A stretch of 64,000 nucleotides of DNA from Dendrocalamus latiflorus (GCA_017311315.1 CM029644.1:25191606-25255605), one strand, 5' to 3'. Shown: positions 10,230 to 21,410, counted from the stretch's first letter. Notes: a model not told the origin generated them from the letters alone. Numbers and translations are program-made.

Positions 10230-13100
10230 CGCATTTGCCTAGCTAGATTTATTTCAAAGTTTTTAGTATCAAACGATATAACATAAATGTTTGAGAATAT
10301 GAATATGTATCTTATAGATTATTTAAGATTTTAACATATCATAAATATTGGAAATAACAATAGAAGATCAAAGAAAAATACAATTTGAGAAATGTAATTG
10401 AAGTATGAGCTTGATGGAAGAAAATCATTGAGCATACTAAGTTGTTGAGGTTCTTAAAAACGTAAGCACTATCCATCATTCATGGATCATGTAGTTGCAT
10501 GCCCCTATTTTTTTACTATTAGTTATTCTTTTTCAAAAGATATGCATACACATGCACCTCTATCTCAAAGCAATACATTAATTATATGTGCCGCATATTA
10601 TCTTATTAGTTACATGGTATTGGAGTATATTATCACGGATACAGCGATGCACCATGGACAACGTATTTTGAAATTATAATCCCTCACTTCCTGTCAAAAA
10701 ACTTATAATCTCTCACACACCGGTTATGTAACGCCCTAGGATCCAAACCGGCTCAGACCTAACCACATTTTGGATAGGCCACGCACACGTAGCAACCCGC
10801 TTGCGCTTTTGTCCTCGCTTCGCGCAAAACGGTTAACCAGAGGTGCTACCATTGGAACTCCTAGGCTTATATGTAAGTGCTTCTCAAAGTAAACTAGCAA
10901 GGTGGGACTAACCTAGAAATTTATGTGCACACACACATGGGCCAACATGGGCCGGGGTGTCACATACACCCCCCCTAAAGGACCCGACGTCCTCGTCGGA
11001 CCAACATACCCACACCGGGGTAAATGATAAGGATCTCCTCTCTTAGCACATGTCCGGACGTTCAGTGCCAGCACATATGCCATGCCGTGTGTCCACTCCG
11101 GGCCCACACGCGCCACGCGCCATATGCCTGCGCCCCTGACCTGCACGCGCCCATGTAACCGTGAGAGTCGGCTCTGATACCATTTGTAATGCCCTAGGAT
11201 CCAAACCGGCTCAGACCTAACCACATTTTGGATAGGCCACGCACACGTAGCAACCCGCTTGCGCTTTCGTCCTTGCTTCGCGCAAAACGGTTAATCGGAG
11301 GTGCTACCATTGGAACTCCTAGGCTTATATGTAAGTGCTTCTCAAAGTAAGTTAGCAAGGTGGGACTAACCCAGAAATTTATGTGCACACACACATGGGA
11401 CAACATGAGCCGGGGTGTCACAGGTTACCTCACTGAACTATGTGTCTTCTATCTCTTCTCACCACTACAACTTTTCTACTTCGACCTTCACCACATAGAT
11501 TTCTTCTACTTTTATCCAATTATTGCTTAATGTTGACCATTGCAACATCAAACATGCATACATGTGCAACCATCGCTAAGCCCTAACTTCCCTATGGCTG
11601 CATCATCTCTACTTCAATCTCTTTGCTTCTCTACTTCTGTATGTCCGTGCTTCTATTTGTACAGATGCATGCATGTATATACAAATGTATGATGTTATAT
11701 ATGCTCAATGTCCCTTTTCTCCCATGTCTATCGCTCCTCTTCTTCGACATTGGCCACCTCAAAGTTATGACTTCCCCACTAACTGCGGTGACCATGCATC
11801 TTTACTGATGCCAACATATTTATTTTAGTCGCTGTCTAATGACATGAAAAATTTTCTCGCCATTGTTGGTGACACCACCCCTCTCACTAGTGATGGCACA
11901 TTCCTAGCTACTTGATGGCTCCATATTATTATAGCTCATCTTCAATGCAAAGCTTCATCTTCTCTGTACCAAAGCTTCCCTATTTATTGAGCTTATTTAG
12001 ATACTAACTTCTTCGACAATGCTAATGTTCACCACTCGTCGCCATGGCCCTTCGCTCGTTCGAACAGCTAAGGTGGACATCATGATATTATCCTCGTCTC
12101 CCCAACCGACGCCTTGGCTCTTCGCTTCCTCGTGGGTCAATGTCTTCTTGTTGGACAAATCGACACTATTGCACTCTTTCGTGGTCTCTTCTAACACCAT
12201 TATTGCTATTCTTTTTATGACTTTTATTTTTATTGAAAATTTCATTTGCTTTTTATTGGAGTATGTATACAAATCAAATTGCTAATTTTATTAAATTTAT
12301 TTTGAATTTTAGTTATTTAGGGATTTTACTTTGCAATTATGTGGAAATCAAATTGTAAATTTTCTTTTGTTTTTACTTCAAATTTCAATTACCTTTTTGT
12401 TAGGATGACAAATCTAATTTCTAATTCTTTTTATTTTTCTTTAAAATTATAATTATTTATAGATTTTATTTTTGAATTCATATCAAAATTTAATTACTAA
12501 TTTAATTATATTTTTATTGCAAATTTAAATTATTTTAGAATAAATTTAATTTTTGAAATTATATTTATTTATGGATTTTACTTAGGAATTCATATGCAAG
12601 CCAAACTACTAATTTTATTTTATTCTGAAATTTAGTTATTTAGTACTTTTACTTTGAAATTGTATGGAAATAAGATTGCAAATTTTCTATTTTGTGGTAG
12701 AAATTCATATGCAAATTCAATTGTTATTTTCTGTTTAATTTTTATTGCAATTTACAGTTACTTAGATATTTTTCTTTGGAATTCTATGGAAATCAAATTG
12801 CTTTTTTTATTCCAAATTTTAGTTTTTTGTTGAAATTTATATAGAAACCCAATTGTTATTTTTTTGTTAAATTTTTTATGAATTATTTTTGTTTAGATAT
12901 TTTACTTAGGAATCGCATGGAAATAAAATTAGTAATTTTATTTAATTTTTATTCTGTATTTTAATTATTGTTTAGATTGTACTTTATATGGATTATTTCT
13001 TTTAATCTAGACCGGTATCATCTAGACTCACCATGATCATCGGTATGAATCTTTCTCTTTTTTCTTTGATTAATATAAAAATTTCTATCTCTTAAAGGTG
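10230..13100 (+). repeat. AT-rich dispersed repeat, copy A (inverted partner at 37640-39200)
   Basis: Sequence from about 10230 to 12050 is recognisably the reverse complement of 38000-39190, for example the GATATAAC, CTTCTATCTC and ATGCATGCATGTATATA stretches in the same order. From 12270 to 13010 it becomes an AT-rich tract of loosely repeated AATTTTTATT-type units. No coding capacity and no transposase are visible, so the class is unknown. A TRIM (10727-11422) is inserted in it. Confidence 0.65.
10727..11422 (-). mobile_element. TRIM (terminal-repeat retrotransposon in miniature), complete
   Basis: Two 238-bp LTRs (10727-10964 and 11185-11422) differ at only a few positions, begin TGTAA and end TGTCACA. 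They flank a 220-bp interior. The 5-bp duplication GGTTA is perfect (10722-10726 and 11423-11427). The interior has GGCTCTGATACCA at 11170-11182, the reverse complement of a tRNA-Met primer-binding site, 2 nt from the right LTR, and a pyrimidine run after 10964 that is a polypurine tract on the minus strand. The element is therefore in minus orientation. It codes no protein and must be mobilised in trans. A matching empty site exists near 38720. Confidence 0.95.
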
Positions 13101-13273
13101 AATATAATGACTTATTTTGACCTCGCTTTAATAATATAATAGATAACACCTAGGACCGGCTAGTTTTGTCCGTACGGCTTCCACTCTATTTCTATTGTCC
13201 GTACTAAAATGGTACGGATCTGCTCGGCCCAATGAAAACTTTACGAAGGCCACTTCCTCGTAGATGCTACTAA

Positions 13274-13866
13274 GGGCATCTGCAATGGTCTGAGTCAGCT
13301 AGCTATATGTATGTACACATCAGCATATATCCTATGTGGAGGAAAGAGAGTATGCAAAAAAAACCGAGCCAGCTCTTCCTTAGAGCAAGTCCAATAATAG
13401 AGCCAAGTGTTTGGCTATAAGCCAAGTTATACAATAATCTGTCTTCTACTTGTCTACAAAAGATTTTTTTATTATTATGTGGTACCATATCTCACATTCT
13501 CTTTCCTACTCCTCCTCACATACATTTATTATCTGGACCCACCACTGCATAGGCTCCCGTGTACAGCTTGTTGCTTGCATGAGAGCCAAGCTCTCCTCTC
13601 TCTCCTCTCTTCTCTCCTCCACATCAGCAAAAATGCTGACTAGCTTGGCTATAAGACCATTGTTGTACTTGCTCTTAAGCACTAGTCTATAACGCAAAAC
13701 GAGGTATGCAGCCTCCATAAATGATAGTCATTTTCTGTGTGTGCATGTAAGCATCAAATAGCTATCCTTATAGATAGTTCTTTAGAATGCTAGCTTTTAG
13801 TGTGTACTATATAAATGATGTGGAAGTCTTCTAGTTAGTTGCTAGCTACAACCATTGCAGATGTCC
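13274..13866. mobile_element. Tourist-like MITE with TAA duplication, interrupted by a second MITE
   Basis: The left end GGGCATCTGCAATGG is matched by an inverted right end CCATTGCAGATGTCC, flanked by TAA at 13271-13273 and 13867-13869. Ends and TWA-type duplications of this kind are typical of PIF/Harbinger-derived Tourist MITEs. Without the nested insert the element is about 300 bp. It interrupts a module that is duplicated at 15553-15620. Confidence 0.85.
13383..13674. mobile_element. Nested Tourist-like MITE with TTA duplication
   Basis: Inverted ends GAGCAAGTCCAATAATAG and TTGTTGTACTTGCTC bound 292 bp flanked by TTA (13380-13382 and 13675-13677). The interior also has longer inverted homology (GCTATAAGCCAAG against TAGCTTGGCTATAAG). 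It lies inside the 13274-13866 MITE and is therefore the younger insertion. Confidence 0.85.
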
Positions 13867-13869
13867 TAA

Positions 13870-14950
13870 ACGAATTCTGGTGCGTTCAGTTCAACTAAAA
13901 CTATCGTTGTAATCATGAGATCCTCCGTATCGGAGTAATTAGTCGAGCACTTGGGCTTGACACGCAAGCACCATGGCTTCAGGCATCTGATCTGCCGCTG
14001 CACACAGTAGACGGAGCAAGGATTCTGCGACGCCTCAGGCTAAAAACTAATATGCTAAAATTAATCCGAAATACTGCTCACACCGAAGCATAAAAAAAAG
14101 ATAAATACACAATTGATATAAAATTTGAGCTTTATGCTAAACGATACATCAAATTATAAAAAATATAGAAAAAATAATGTAGCATAGTTGAGGAATACAT
14201 AAGATAGTACCAAATTAGTGAATATTAAGTGGGAGCCTGAACCCGTAACTACAAAATTGCATATGTAAATCATATTGGTGCAAGATGGCCTAGCACAGTG
14301 AGAGCCAGCGACAGTCAGTGGTTGGCTCACGCTAAGGAGATGTAGGGGTTGATTTAGCTGGAAAAAAGCCTGGAGGAGCGATGGCGGTGTGTGTGAAAGC
14401 AACGGTAGATGGGTGATGATGGGGATGAGAAACGGATCGATTCAGTGAGATGCGATGTGGTTAGAGGCTCAGGCTCTGCTTCTTGTTCCTGCCTTATGAG
14501 TTATTGGGCTCTGCCTTGTGGGCTGAGAAACATGTGACATGAGGTTAGGAGAGTGGCTCAAGAGGGGAGGCTGACAATTCTTAGCCCTGGGCTAGGCTAT
14601 GCGCCCCAGACTGGACCACGGTAGGTATACGGTTTGATGGCCTAAATTATATGAAGTTACCACTAGTAATTAAGTTAGGTCTCGGATTATAGGCTCAGCA
14701 GTCCGAGGCCTAGATCTTCTCTGGAGCAGTCCGAGGCCTAGATCTTCTCTGGGTGCACATATTTATTGGATTACAGTTACAGAGAAAGAGACATCATAGG
14801 AAATTACGAGAAATTTCATGTCAACATCACCTTGTAATCATGAGATCCGCCATATAGGATTAATTAGTTGAGCACTTGGGCTTGCACTTCAGGCAGTTGA
14901 TCTGTCCCCTGCTGGGTCAGGTGCACACATTCATTGGATTACAGTTACAC
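13870..14950 (-). repeat. Duplicated CSLF 3'-flank modules
   Basis: A module containing TTGTAATCATGAGATCC, then ATTAATTAGTTGAGCAC, GCTTCAGGCAGTTGATCTG and a CCAATAAA-type box on the minus strand recurs at about 13910-14000, 14830-14950 and 15610-15740 with moderate divergence. In the last two copies it adjoins CSLF 3'-end homology, so I read it as the ancestral 3' flank of CSLF genes. 14698-14750 also holds a 26-bp direct duplication (GCAGTCCGAGGCCTAGATCT twice). No coding frame is supported in 14030-14740. Confidence 0.55.
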
Positions 14951-15002
14951 ACAAAAAGAGACGCCAACAAAAATCTTGAGAAATTTCATGTCAACATTTC
15001 AC

Positions 15003-15552
15003 ACTGAAAGAGTACAATTATACTTGAGTACTAGAGTAGTACATGACGGCCAGCTCTCATGCTACTGCAAAATAACTGAAAACACCCAATTATTGCACCG
15101 AGTGGCATTGTGAAAATTGAACTGTACCTACCTATTTTTTGAACGGGCAAACTGTACCTGTGACACTCCGGTCTATATTGACCCATATGTGTATGCACAT
15201 GAATTTCTGGGTTAGTCTTACCTTACTAGCTTACTTTGAGAAGCACTTACATATAAGTCTAGGAGTTCCAACGGTAGCACCTTCGGTTAACCGTTTTGCG
15301 CAAAGCGAGGACGAAAGCGCAAGTGGATTGCTACATGTATATGATCTATCTAGAATATGATTAGGTCTGAACCGATTTGGATCTTAGAGTGTTACAGTAC
15401 CTTCCTTGGTGGCCCGGTGAGCGATTACTTCGCCAGGAGGAGCAGCAATTTTTGACCATTCTGCTGGGTACGCGGCATGAGTACGACCGCGCCAACAGCC
15501 ATCACCAACATAACGAAAACGATGATGGGCCTCTTCCCCCGCTGTCCCATGA
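15003..15552 (-). pseudogene. CSLF pseudogene: 3' end of a second copy, split by a solo LTR
   Basis: Bases 15003-15130 closely match the 3' untranslated region of the intact CSLF gene (28216-28320), and about 15400-15552 match its last codons on the minus strand. The translation gives ALGIMGQRGKRPIIVFVMLV followed by MAVGAVVLM, against GQWGKRPIILFVMLVMAIGA in the intact gene. A small deletion after VVL shifts the frame, and the terminal residues read SLTGPP instead of SLIGPSG. A 238-bp solo LTR (15159-15396) separates the coding remnant from the untranslated part. Homology stops at 15552, so about 830 codons are missing. It is not functional, but it shows that a second CSLF gene lay here in the same orientation. 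Confidence 0.85.
15159..15396 (+). mobile_element. Solo LTR of the TRIM family, inserted in the CSLF pseudogene
   Basis: Exactly 238 bp, beginning TGTGACACTCC and ending GTGTTACA. It is homologous over its whole length to the LTRs of the TRIM at 10727-11422 but in the opposite orientation. A perfect 5-bp duplication GTACC flanks it (15154-15158 and 15397-15401). It is visibly more diverged than the two LTRs at 10727-11422 are from each other, so it is older. It arose by LTR-LTR recombination. Confidence 0.95.
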
Positions 15553-17084
15553 TCCCAAGCGCACTTCCTCGCAGAGGCTACTGAACGAGTTCAGTTCAAC
15601 GAAAACTAACCTTGTAATCATGAGATCCGCCATACAGGATTAATTAGTTGAGTGCTTTGGCTCCACACGCAAGCACCACGGCTTCAGGCAGTTGATCTGC
15701 CCCCTACCGGGTCACCAGCGCACATTTATTGGATTACACAGTTCAATCAATGGTGAAGTTATTGTTTTTAAAATCCTAGAGCCACATGGTAAGGAAACAT
15801 CAATAATTATGGAAGGGAATACTAGTATAAAGTGCATAGTATAACTAGGCATTCAACCTTTGACATAGCATTTTAACAATTACCATAATAAGCATGCATG
15901 TAGATTTAAAAGCAAAATATTTCATTTAAAAATAAGGTTCACCATGATTAATTATAAGGATTTGTCTTGATCAAATATGGCTAAGGTATGATCTTGTTGT
16001 TAGCAATGGGGGCGTCTGAAGTATCGAAGTCTGTACACGTGAAATCGTCCACATTCTATCAAATATTCAAACAAAAATTCAAATAAACTCTAAAATTTAT
16101 GATTTTAGTACAGTTAGAAAGGTTTTGAATGATATGAATTTAGAAATAAAAATCACTAGATTTGGATTGGAAATGAAGAAGTTATGGCCTTTCAAAATTT
16201 AAACCAAAAGGAAATTCATAAAATTATGATAGGTGGGGCCATTCAAATTTTCCTTTTTATTTTTGTATTTTTTCTAAAAAAAGCTTCTGTGGTTGACAGG
16301 TGGGATCGGTTGAAGGTTTCTTTTCTTTTTTTAATTATTTTTCTTAAGAAAATCTTTGAGGGGCTGATAGGTGGGGTCCAAAGGTTTTTATTTGTTTTTA
16401 TTTCTATTTATTTTAATTTAGGAATATAGGTGAGGCTGACAAGTGGGGTCACGACTCATATAGACTAGGTCCATGTGATTGTATATTGAGAGGTAGGGTC
16501 CACTGGTCAGTGATAGTGGTCCATAGAATTGGTCGATGCGACGGATTAAGGGACATGGGGCCTGTATATTAGTGGGTCATGATTTAAATCCTGGGTTAAT
16601 TAGATATTCTAATCTCTAGGGCCACATGTCATATGGTCATTACGTTTGTCATTAATGGTAACTAATCCAATTGGTTTAACTAACGGTTGGGGCCTACTGG
16701 TTAGTAGCTCTGGTCATCTTCTTCCTCAGCTCAACCATGGCCGAGTTTGGCATCGGTAGTGAAGGTGGCGGCATGCTAGTGTGAGGGGCAAAATAGAATG
16801 CAATGGCTGCTATGGCTCTACTGGTGGTGACGCTGAGGTCAGAGACAGTGGCACGACGGTGACGACGAGCATGGCAACGACAAGTGCAAGTGTAAAACTT
16901 CAATTAAAGACGGGGTTTAGCTTCTAGGTGAGGTTGTGGTACTAGAGTGTGCATTGGCGCTATGAGGTGATGACGAACTATGCTCTTCACAGCGGCCGGG
17001 GATGGCACAACGAGGGCAGCGATGAGGGAGAGCTACAGCGAGCTAGGTAGTTGCTAAACTAGTTCAACTTGTTGGTTCTATTTG
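15553..17084. other. CSLF 3'-flank module copy, then LTR-like debris
   Basis: 15553-15740 is a copy of the module seen at 13240-13273 plus 13870-14000. From about 16000 to 16700 there is AT-rich sequence with repeated GACAGGTGGG(A/G)TC-type motifs, which are common in the U3 of rice gypsy LTRs. No LTR ends or coding frames are supported. Confidence 0.4.
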
Positions 17085-17290
17085 CACTACTACAAAAAGG
17101 GTCATCAGAGATGGTTTAGAACTATCATCACAGATGATTTTCTGAACCATCTAAATTTATGAGTTAGGTCCATGTCAAAGCCTGTATTTTTATTTGGAGC
17201 CGTCTGTAATAGTTTTCTTCACAGACATTTTTAGTTACAAACTGTCTGTGTTGTCTTTATCACAGACGGCTCACAAACCGTTACAATGTC
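17085..17290 (+). mobile_element. Lone CACTA terminus (truncated element)
   Basis: CACTACTACAAAAAGGGTCA at 17085 is a perfect grass CACTA end, followed by degenerate subterminal motifs (ATCACAGATGA, ATCACAGACGGCTCACAAACC) to about 17290. No matching opposite end or 3-bp duplication was found downstream. From about 17650 the sequence belongs to an LTR element, so the rest of this CACTA was lost or displaced. Confidence 0.75.
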
Positions 17291-17620
17291 ATAAGATAAT
17301 GAGTAGGTTACCCATCTAGCTAACATAGCAAGAGCATGAAAAGAACACATTTCCTAATCATATGATCCTAACTCTTAAACATGGCAACTAGAGAAAAAGC
17401 AGAGATCCTAGTAGATAGTAGAAGCTCAACTGCACCGACGAGACCTCTATGCCTAGGCCCTCTCGCCCCTAAGGCAACGTGCGAGCTAAATGTCCTTGAC
17501 GCCAACCATCGCTGACACCGACTTCAGCATCGCTCTGGTAGCCAGCTGCTTCCATGACGTCTTGCTTCCCATAGACTTGTCCATCGCCTTGATAGCCATG
17601 CCAGCTGCTTTCGCAGTGCC

Positions 17621-18130
17621 TTGCCTCTCATAGACTTGCGCGTCATCTGCTTCGTACGGGACAACGAGGATGATGAGGACATGACCCCTATGGATACAAC
17701 CATATTTGCTATGTTTGTTGTCCCAATTACAAGAGCTCCTACGCATCGCTTAAATTATCAGGTGAGCTTGTTTCAAAGAGGTTTTACTTTGCTTGATAAA
17801 CAACTTATGATATTACATAATGAGGGTTTGTTGCATTTGTTATCATATACCGAGATTTATGATCAAGATCATGCAATACGTGAGGCTACACATATGTTGA
17901 AACCAAGGATGGTTTTCTGTCAAGAAGGGGAGGATGACGTGACCACGCCACAAACACATACGCCAATAGCGTCCAATATCAAGATTGAATTAAAGGTGAA
18001 TTCGTTTCTTCAGACTCAACATATTTTAAATGAGAATATGATGCTACCTAATGATAAAAATATATATTTTTACAGCACCACATCACTTTTACACCAATTC
18101 AAGCAAGAGTTCAAGATGGACACATTTTGA
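17621..18130 (+). pseudogene. Gypsy-type polyprotein C-terminal tail, remnant
   Basis: A reading frame of up to 169 residues contains an acidic stretch followed by PITRAPTHRLNYQVSLF and a later LMILHNEG. This resembles the conserved GPITRARA-(R/K)-x-LNYQV and LxxRNEG segments found near the end of many plant gypsy polyproteins, downstream of integrase. No protease, reverse transcriptase or integrase is present upstream. The frame ends at 18130, just before the LTR at about 18131-19182, which is the position expected for a polyprotein tail. The first codons probably do not belong to it. Moderate confidence; a captured unrelated frame is the alternative. Confidence 0.5.
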
Positions 18131-19182
18131 AATCCAATTCGGTCTCCAGATCAATTCGGATTCAGCCTGACAGGCCCAAATTCAAATGTGCATAACTTTC
18201 ACATATGAAGTCCGTTTGAGGTCCACGAGTACTTGTTGGAAAGATTTTCTAATCCTCTTTCCAATGAATCTGGTATTACCTCTAAATTCCATATGTACGC
18301 ATCGTAATCATCAAAAGAGTCCGTGTTGGGCACGTACTGGAATCGGATTCGGACTGCTGCAATGGTGCAAGTTTAAATGGATGCAACATTCTCATACGGA
18401 CTCTATTTGGGATGTTCTTGGACTTGATAGAAATCTTATCAAGTCTACTTTCTAAAGGATTCAACCCCATCTTTAAATTCTATCCGAGCCGTCCGTAATC
18501 GTCAAAAGAGTCCGTGTTGGACACGTACTAGAATCGGATTCGGACTGCTGCAATGGTGCAAATTTAAACAGACATAACTTCCTCATACGGACTCTGTTTG
18601 GGGCGTTCTTGTACTTCATGGAAAGCTTATGAAGTCTACTTTCCAATGGATCCAACCTCATCTTCAAATTCCATCTGATCCGGCCGTAATCAGCAAAAAA
18701 GTCTACATTGGTTTCTGAGTCCGAGTCAAAAAAGGTGCTGCGCCACCACCACTTGGGACCATGTGCCTTGTAACCCTAGGAGGTCGTTCTCTCTATATAA
18801 GAGCTGCCGTCTCCTCAGCTAGGACTGGGATTTCGTTGAGTTTAGGTTTAGCTATTATGCAAACTTCTGTTCTTCAGTTGTGTCGGACGACCACCTGTCA
18901 AGACAGCCTTCAGAATCCCACCTTTTGAATTCAATATCAATATTTGCAATTTCAGATTGCTTGTTATCTTGTTCTTGCGTGTTCTTCGATTGCATGCGGG
19001 AATAGACCTTCGTGGTCAGGTCAACCGCGTTCTTGGCACGGTTGATAACAACTTGGAGTGTGGTTCAGCGATTGCTAAGGCGCAAGCGACGTCGTTCGGT
19101 TGTAGTCGGATCGCAAGGGTCACCTCCACCAAAATCGATAGTTATCATCCTATCGGAAGATCGGGACCCCATCGCCTCATCA
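18131..19182 (+). repeat. LTR of a gypsy-like element, with an internal tandem duplication
   Basis: The right edge is set by the primer-binding site at 19184, so the LTR ends ...CTCATCA at 19182. The left edge is uncertain and placed after the polyprotein tail. A TATATAA box at 18794-18800 is a likely LTR promoter. Within it, about 18290-18490 and 18480-18690 are a diverged tandem duplication sharing AAAAGAGTCCGTGTTGG, GGATTCGGACTGCTGCAATG and CTCATACGGACTCT. Internal sequence lies on both sides (a polyprotein tail on the left, primer site and leader on the right). A simple full-length copy should not show this arrangement around one LTR. Confidence 0.6.
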
Positions 19183-19183
19183 G

Positions 19184-19196
19184 TTGGTATCAGAGC
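19184..19196 (+). other. tRNA-Met primer-binding site
   Basis: TTGGTATCAGAGC directly follows the LTR end. It matches the 3' end complement of initiator tRNA-Met used by most plant LTR retrotransposons. It fixes plus orientation for this element. Confidence 0.85.
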
Positions 19197-20284
19197 TTCA
19201 GTTGACCGGTAGGAATTTCTTGTATCCCTAGTTAGTAGATTGGTTTTTATTTCCTATAGTCCAGAAAAAATTACCCCACAAAAAGAGTTAATTTCCGCTG
19301 TCCAAACCTCGTTGTGCCTTTCAATCTGTTAGTTTTGGTTTGCTAAATTGAATTTGTGTCCGTTTTAGCATCGTCTATTTGCTGGTCATATCTTTATTTC
19401 TATAAAAACCCAAACAAAAAAAATTCCCCACCACAAACCCTAATTCCAATTCGGCTGATTTTTCCTTTCTCTGTAGCCGCCACCAAAAAGGCCATAACTT
19501 TTGATTCCGTGATCATCTCATCAAAAAGGATCACCATCCATCGCCTCAAACGCGACGCATATCTCCCCCCTTGTCCCCATCTGCGCCTCACGTTCCTCGG
19601 TGAGTTTTTGGGCATGCTTGCGAGAACTCATGCCAGCCCTCAGCCTTCTCGTGCTTATAAAACCCCTCCGACCATACCTTTTACACATTCTTTGAGCACT
19701 CCACTCTCTCAAACATCGAGAAACTGTTGTCGTACGCGACGCCAGCGTGCACACCACCGTGTGTTAGCTTCTCTAGTGAGCTTCTCTCCTTCTCAATGTG
19801 CTTGCCTCTTCATGTACCCTACTCATTTGATTGACCTTCCGTGCAGTGGATACTCGATCTAGACCTTCTTCTTCATCTCCAACAGGACACCACTGTAAGA
19901 CCTTTCTCTCTCCGATGAGCCATACTTGACTCCTTCCACTCGTACCTCCACATGCATGCAAGCAAGCTCATGCACACCCTTTTTTGTAGCTTCACTGCTG
20001 CCAGAAAAATCGTTGTCGCCGCAGAGCCCTTCGCTACCGATGAAGTCTCCTACGCTAACTTCTTTGACTCTTTCTCGTGAACCATCATCATATTCGGTGA
20101 GCTCCTCCTTCTCCCGTAGAATGATCAAAGTTGAAAAGAGAACTAAGGTAATTGAAGTTGAAAAGAGAACTAAAGTAATCAAAGTTGAAAGATAACTAAA
20201 AGTAATCGAAGTAAAAAAAACAGAACTAAAGTAATCGAACTTGTAAAGGGAATCACAGTAGTCAAACACGAGAATAGAATCGTA
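19197..20284 (+). other. Retroelement leader, including a 28-bp tandem array
   Basis: The region downstream of the primer site. A frame from 19356 to 19862 exists but is low in complexity and resembles no family I know, so I do not call it a gene. Around 20125-20235 a unit of about 28 bp (GTTGAAAAGAGAACTAAAGT core) repeats four times. This is the first of three successive tandem arrays. Confidence 0.45.
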
Positions 20285-21020
20285 GCAGTCGAGGTTGAAA
20301 TCTTCGATCATAGCCGTAGTCAAGATCTTCGACCGCAGCTGTAGTCGAGACCTTTGACTGCTGTCGTGTCGAGATCTTCGACCATAGCCATAGTCAAAAT
20401 CTTTTACCACAGTCATAGTCAAGATCTTTGACTACAACCATTGTCAAAGGCTTCAACCATTGCTAGAGTCAAAATCTTCAACCATTGTTACAGTCAAAAT
20501 CTTCAACCGTTGCTGTAGTCAAAATCTTCAACAACAGCAGTAGTCGAAATCTTCAATCGTAGCCACAGTTGACATCTTCGACTGCTGCCGTGTCGAGATC
20601 TTCGACCGTATCCATACTCAAAGTCTTCGATTGCAGCTGTAGTCGAGATCTACGACTACAGCCGTTGTTGAAATCTTCGACCACTGCTAGAGTCAACATC
20701 TTCAACCGTAGCCATAGTCAACATCTTTGACCGCAGCCATAGTCGAGATCTTTGACCGCAGCCATTGTCGAGATCTTCGACCATAGCCATAGTCAAGATC
20801 TTTGATCGTAGCCATTGTCAAAATCTTCGACCACTGATGGAGTCAAGATCTTCGACCGCTACTGTGTCGAACTTTTCGACCACAACCTTAGTCGAAATCT
20901 TCGACCACAGCCGGGGTCAGAATCTTCGGCCGCGACCATAGTCGAGACCCTCAAACACTACTGTAGTCAAAACCCTCGACTGCATCCGGAGTCAAGATTT
21001 TCGACCTCAAACCGTAGTCA
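20285..21020 (+). repeat. 25-bp minisatellite array
   Basis: About 29 consecutive units of 25 bp with consensus near GTCGAGATCTTCGACCATAG plus CCATA, each diverged from its neighbours. Examples start GTCAAAATCTTTTACC and GTCAAGATCTTTGACT around 20390-20440. No frame stays open across the array, so it is not a protein repeat. Confidence 0.85.
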
Positions 21021-21410
21021 TAAATAGAAGTAGATCATTTGTAAGTACAGTGGATCAGTCAAAAGTACATTAGATCGGTCGTAAGTAGAAGTAGATTAGT
21101 TGTAAGTACAGTAGATCGATTGTAAGTACCGTAGATTGGTCGTAAGTACAATAGATCAGTTGTAAGTATAGTAGATCATTCATAAGTAGAGTAGATCGGT
21201 CAAAAGTACATTAGATCAATCGTAAGTAGAAGTAGATCAGTTGTAAGTATAGTAGATTGATCATAAGTAGAGTAGATTGGTCGAAAGTACCGTAGATCAG
21301 TCATAAGTAGAAGTAGTTCGGTCGTAAGTACATTAGATTGGTCGTAAGTACAATAGATCGGTTGTAAAAAGAGTAGATCGGTCGTAAGATACATTAGATC
21401 AATCGTAAGT
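21021..21410 (+). repeat. 20-bp minisatellite array
   Basis: About 19 units of 20-21 bp with consensus GTAAGTACAGTAGATCGGTC, immediately following the 25-bp array. The two arrays share no obvious unit sequence. Confidence 0.85.

Noticed and set aside
10913..11421. Frames of 75-103 codons within the TRIM
   Set aside because: They run across LTR sequence of an element that codes no protein.
17085..17290. Complete CACTA element
   Set aside because: Only one terminus was found. No inverted partner or 3-bp duplication is visible before the LTR sequence begins.
19356..19862. 168-codon frame in the retroelement leader
   Set aside because: No family resemblance and no conserved domain; its position between primer site and tandem arrays suggests untranslated leader.
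20285..21410. CRISPR-like repeat arrays
   Set aside because: Units are contiguous with no unique spacers and the context is a plant genome, so these are minisatellites.
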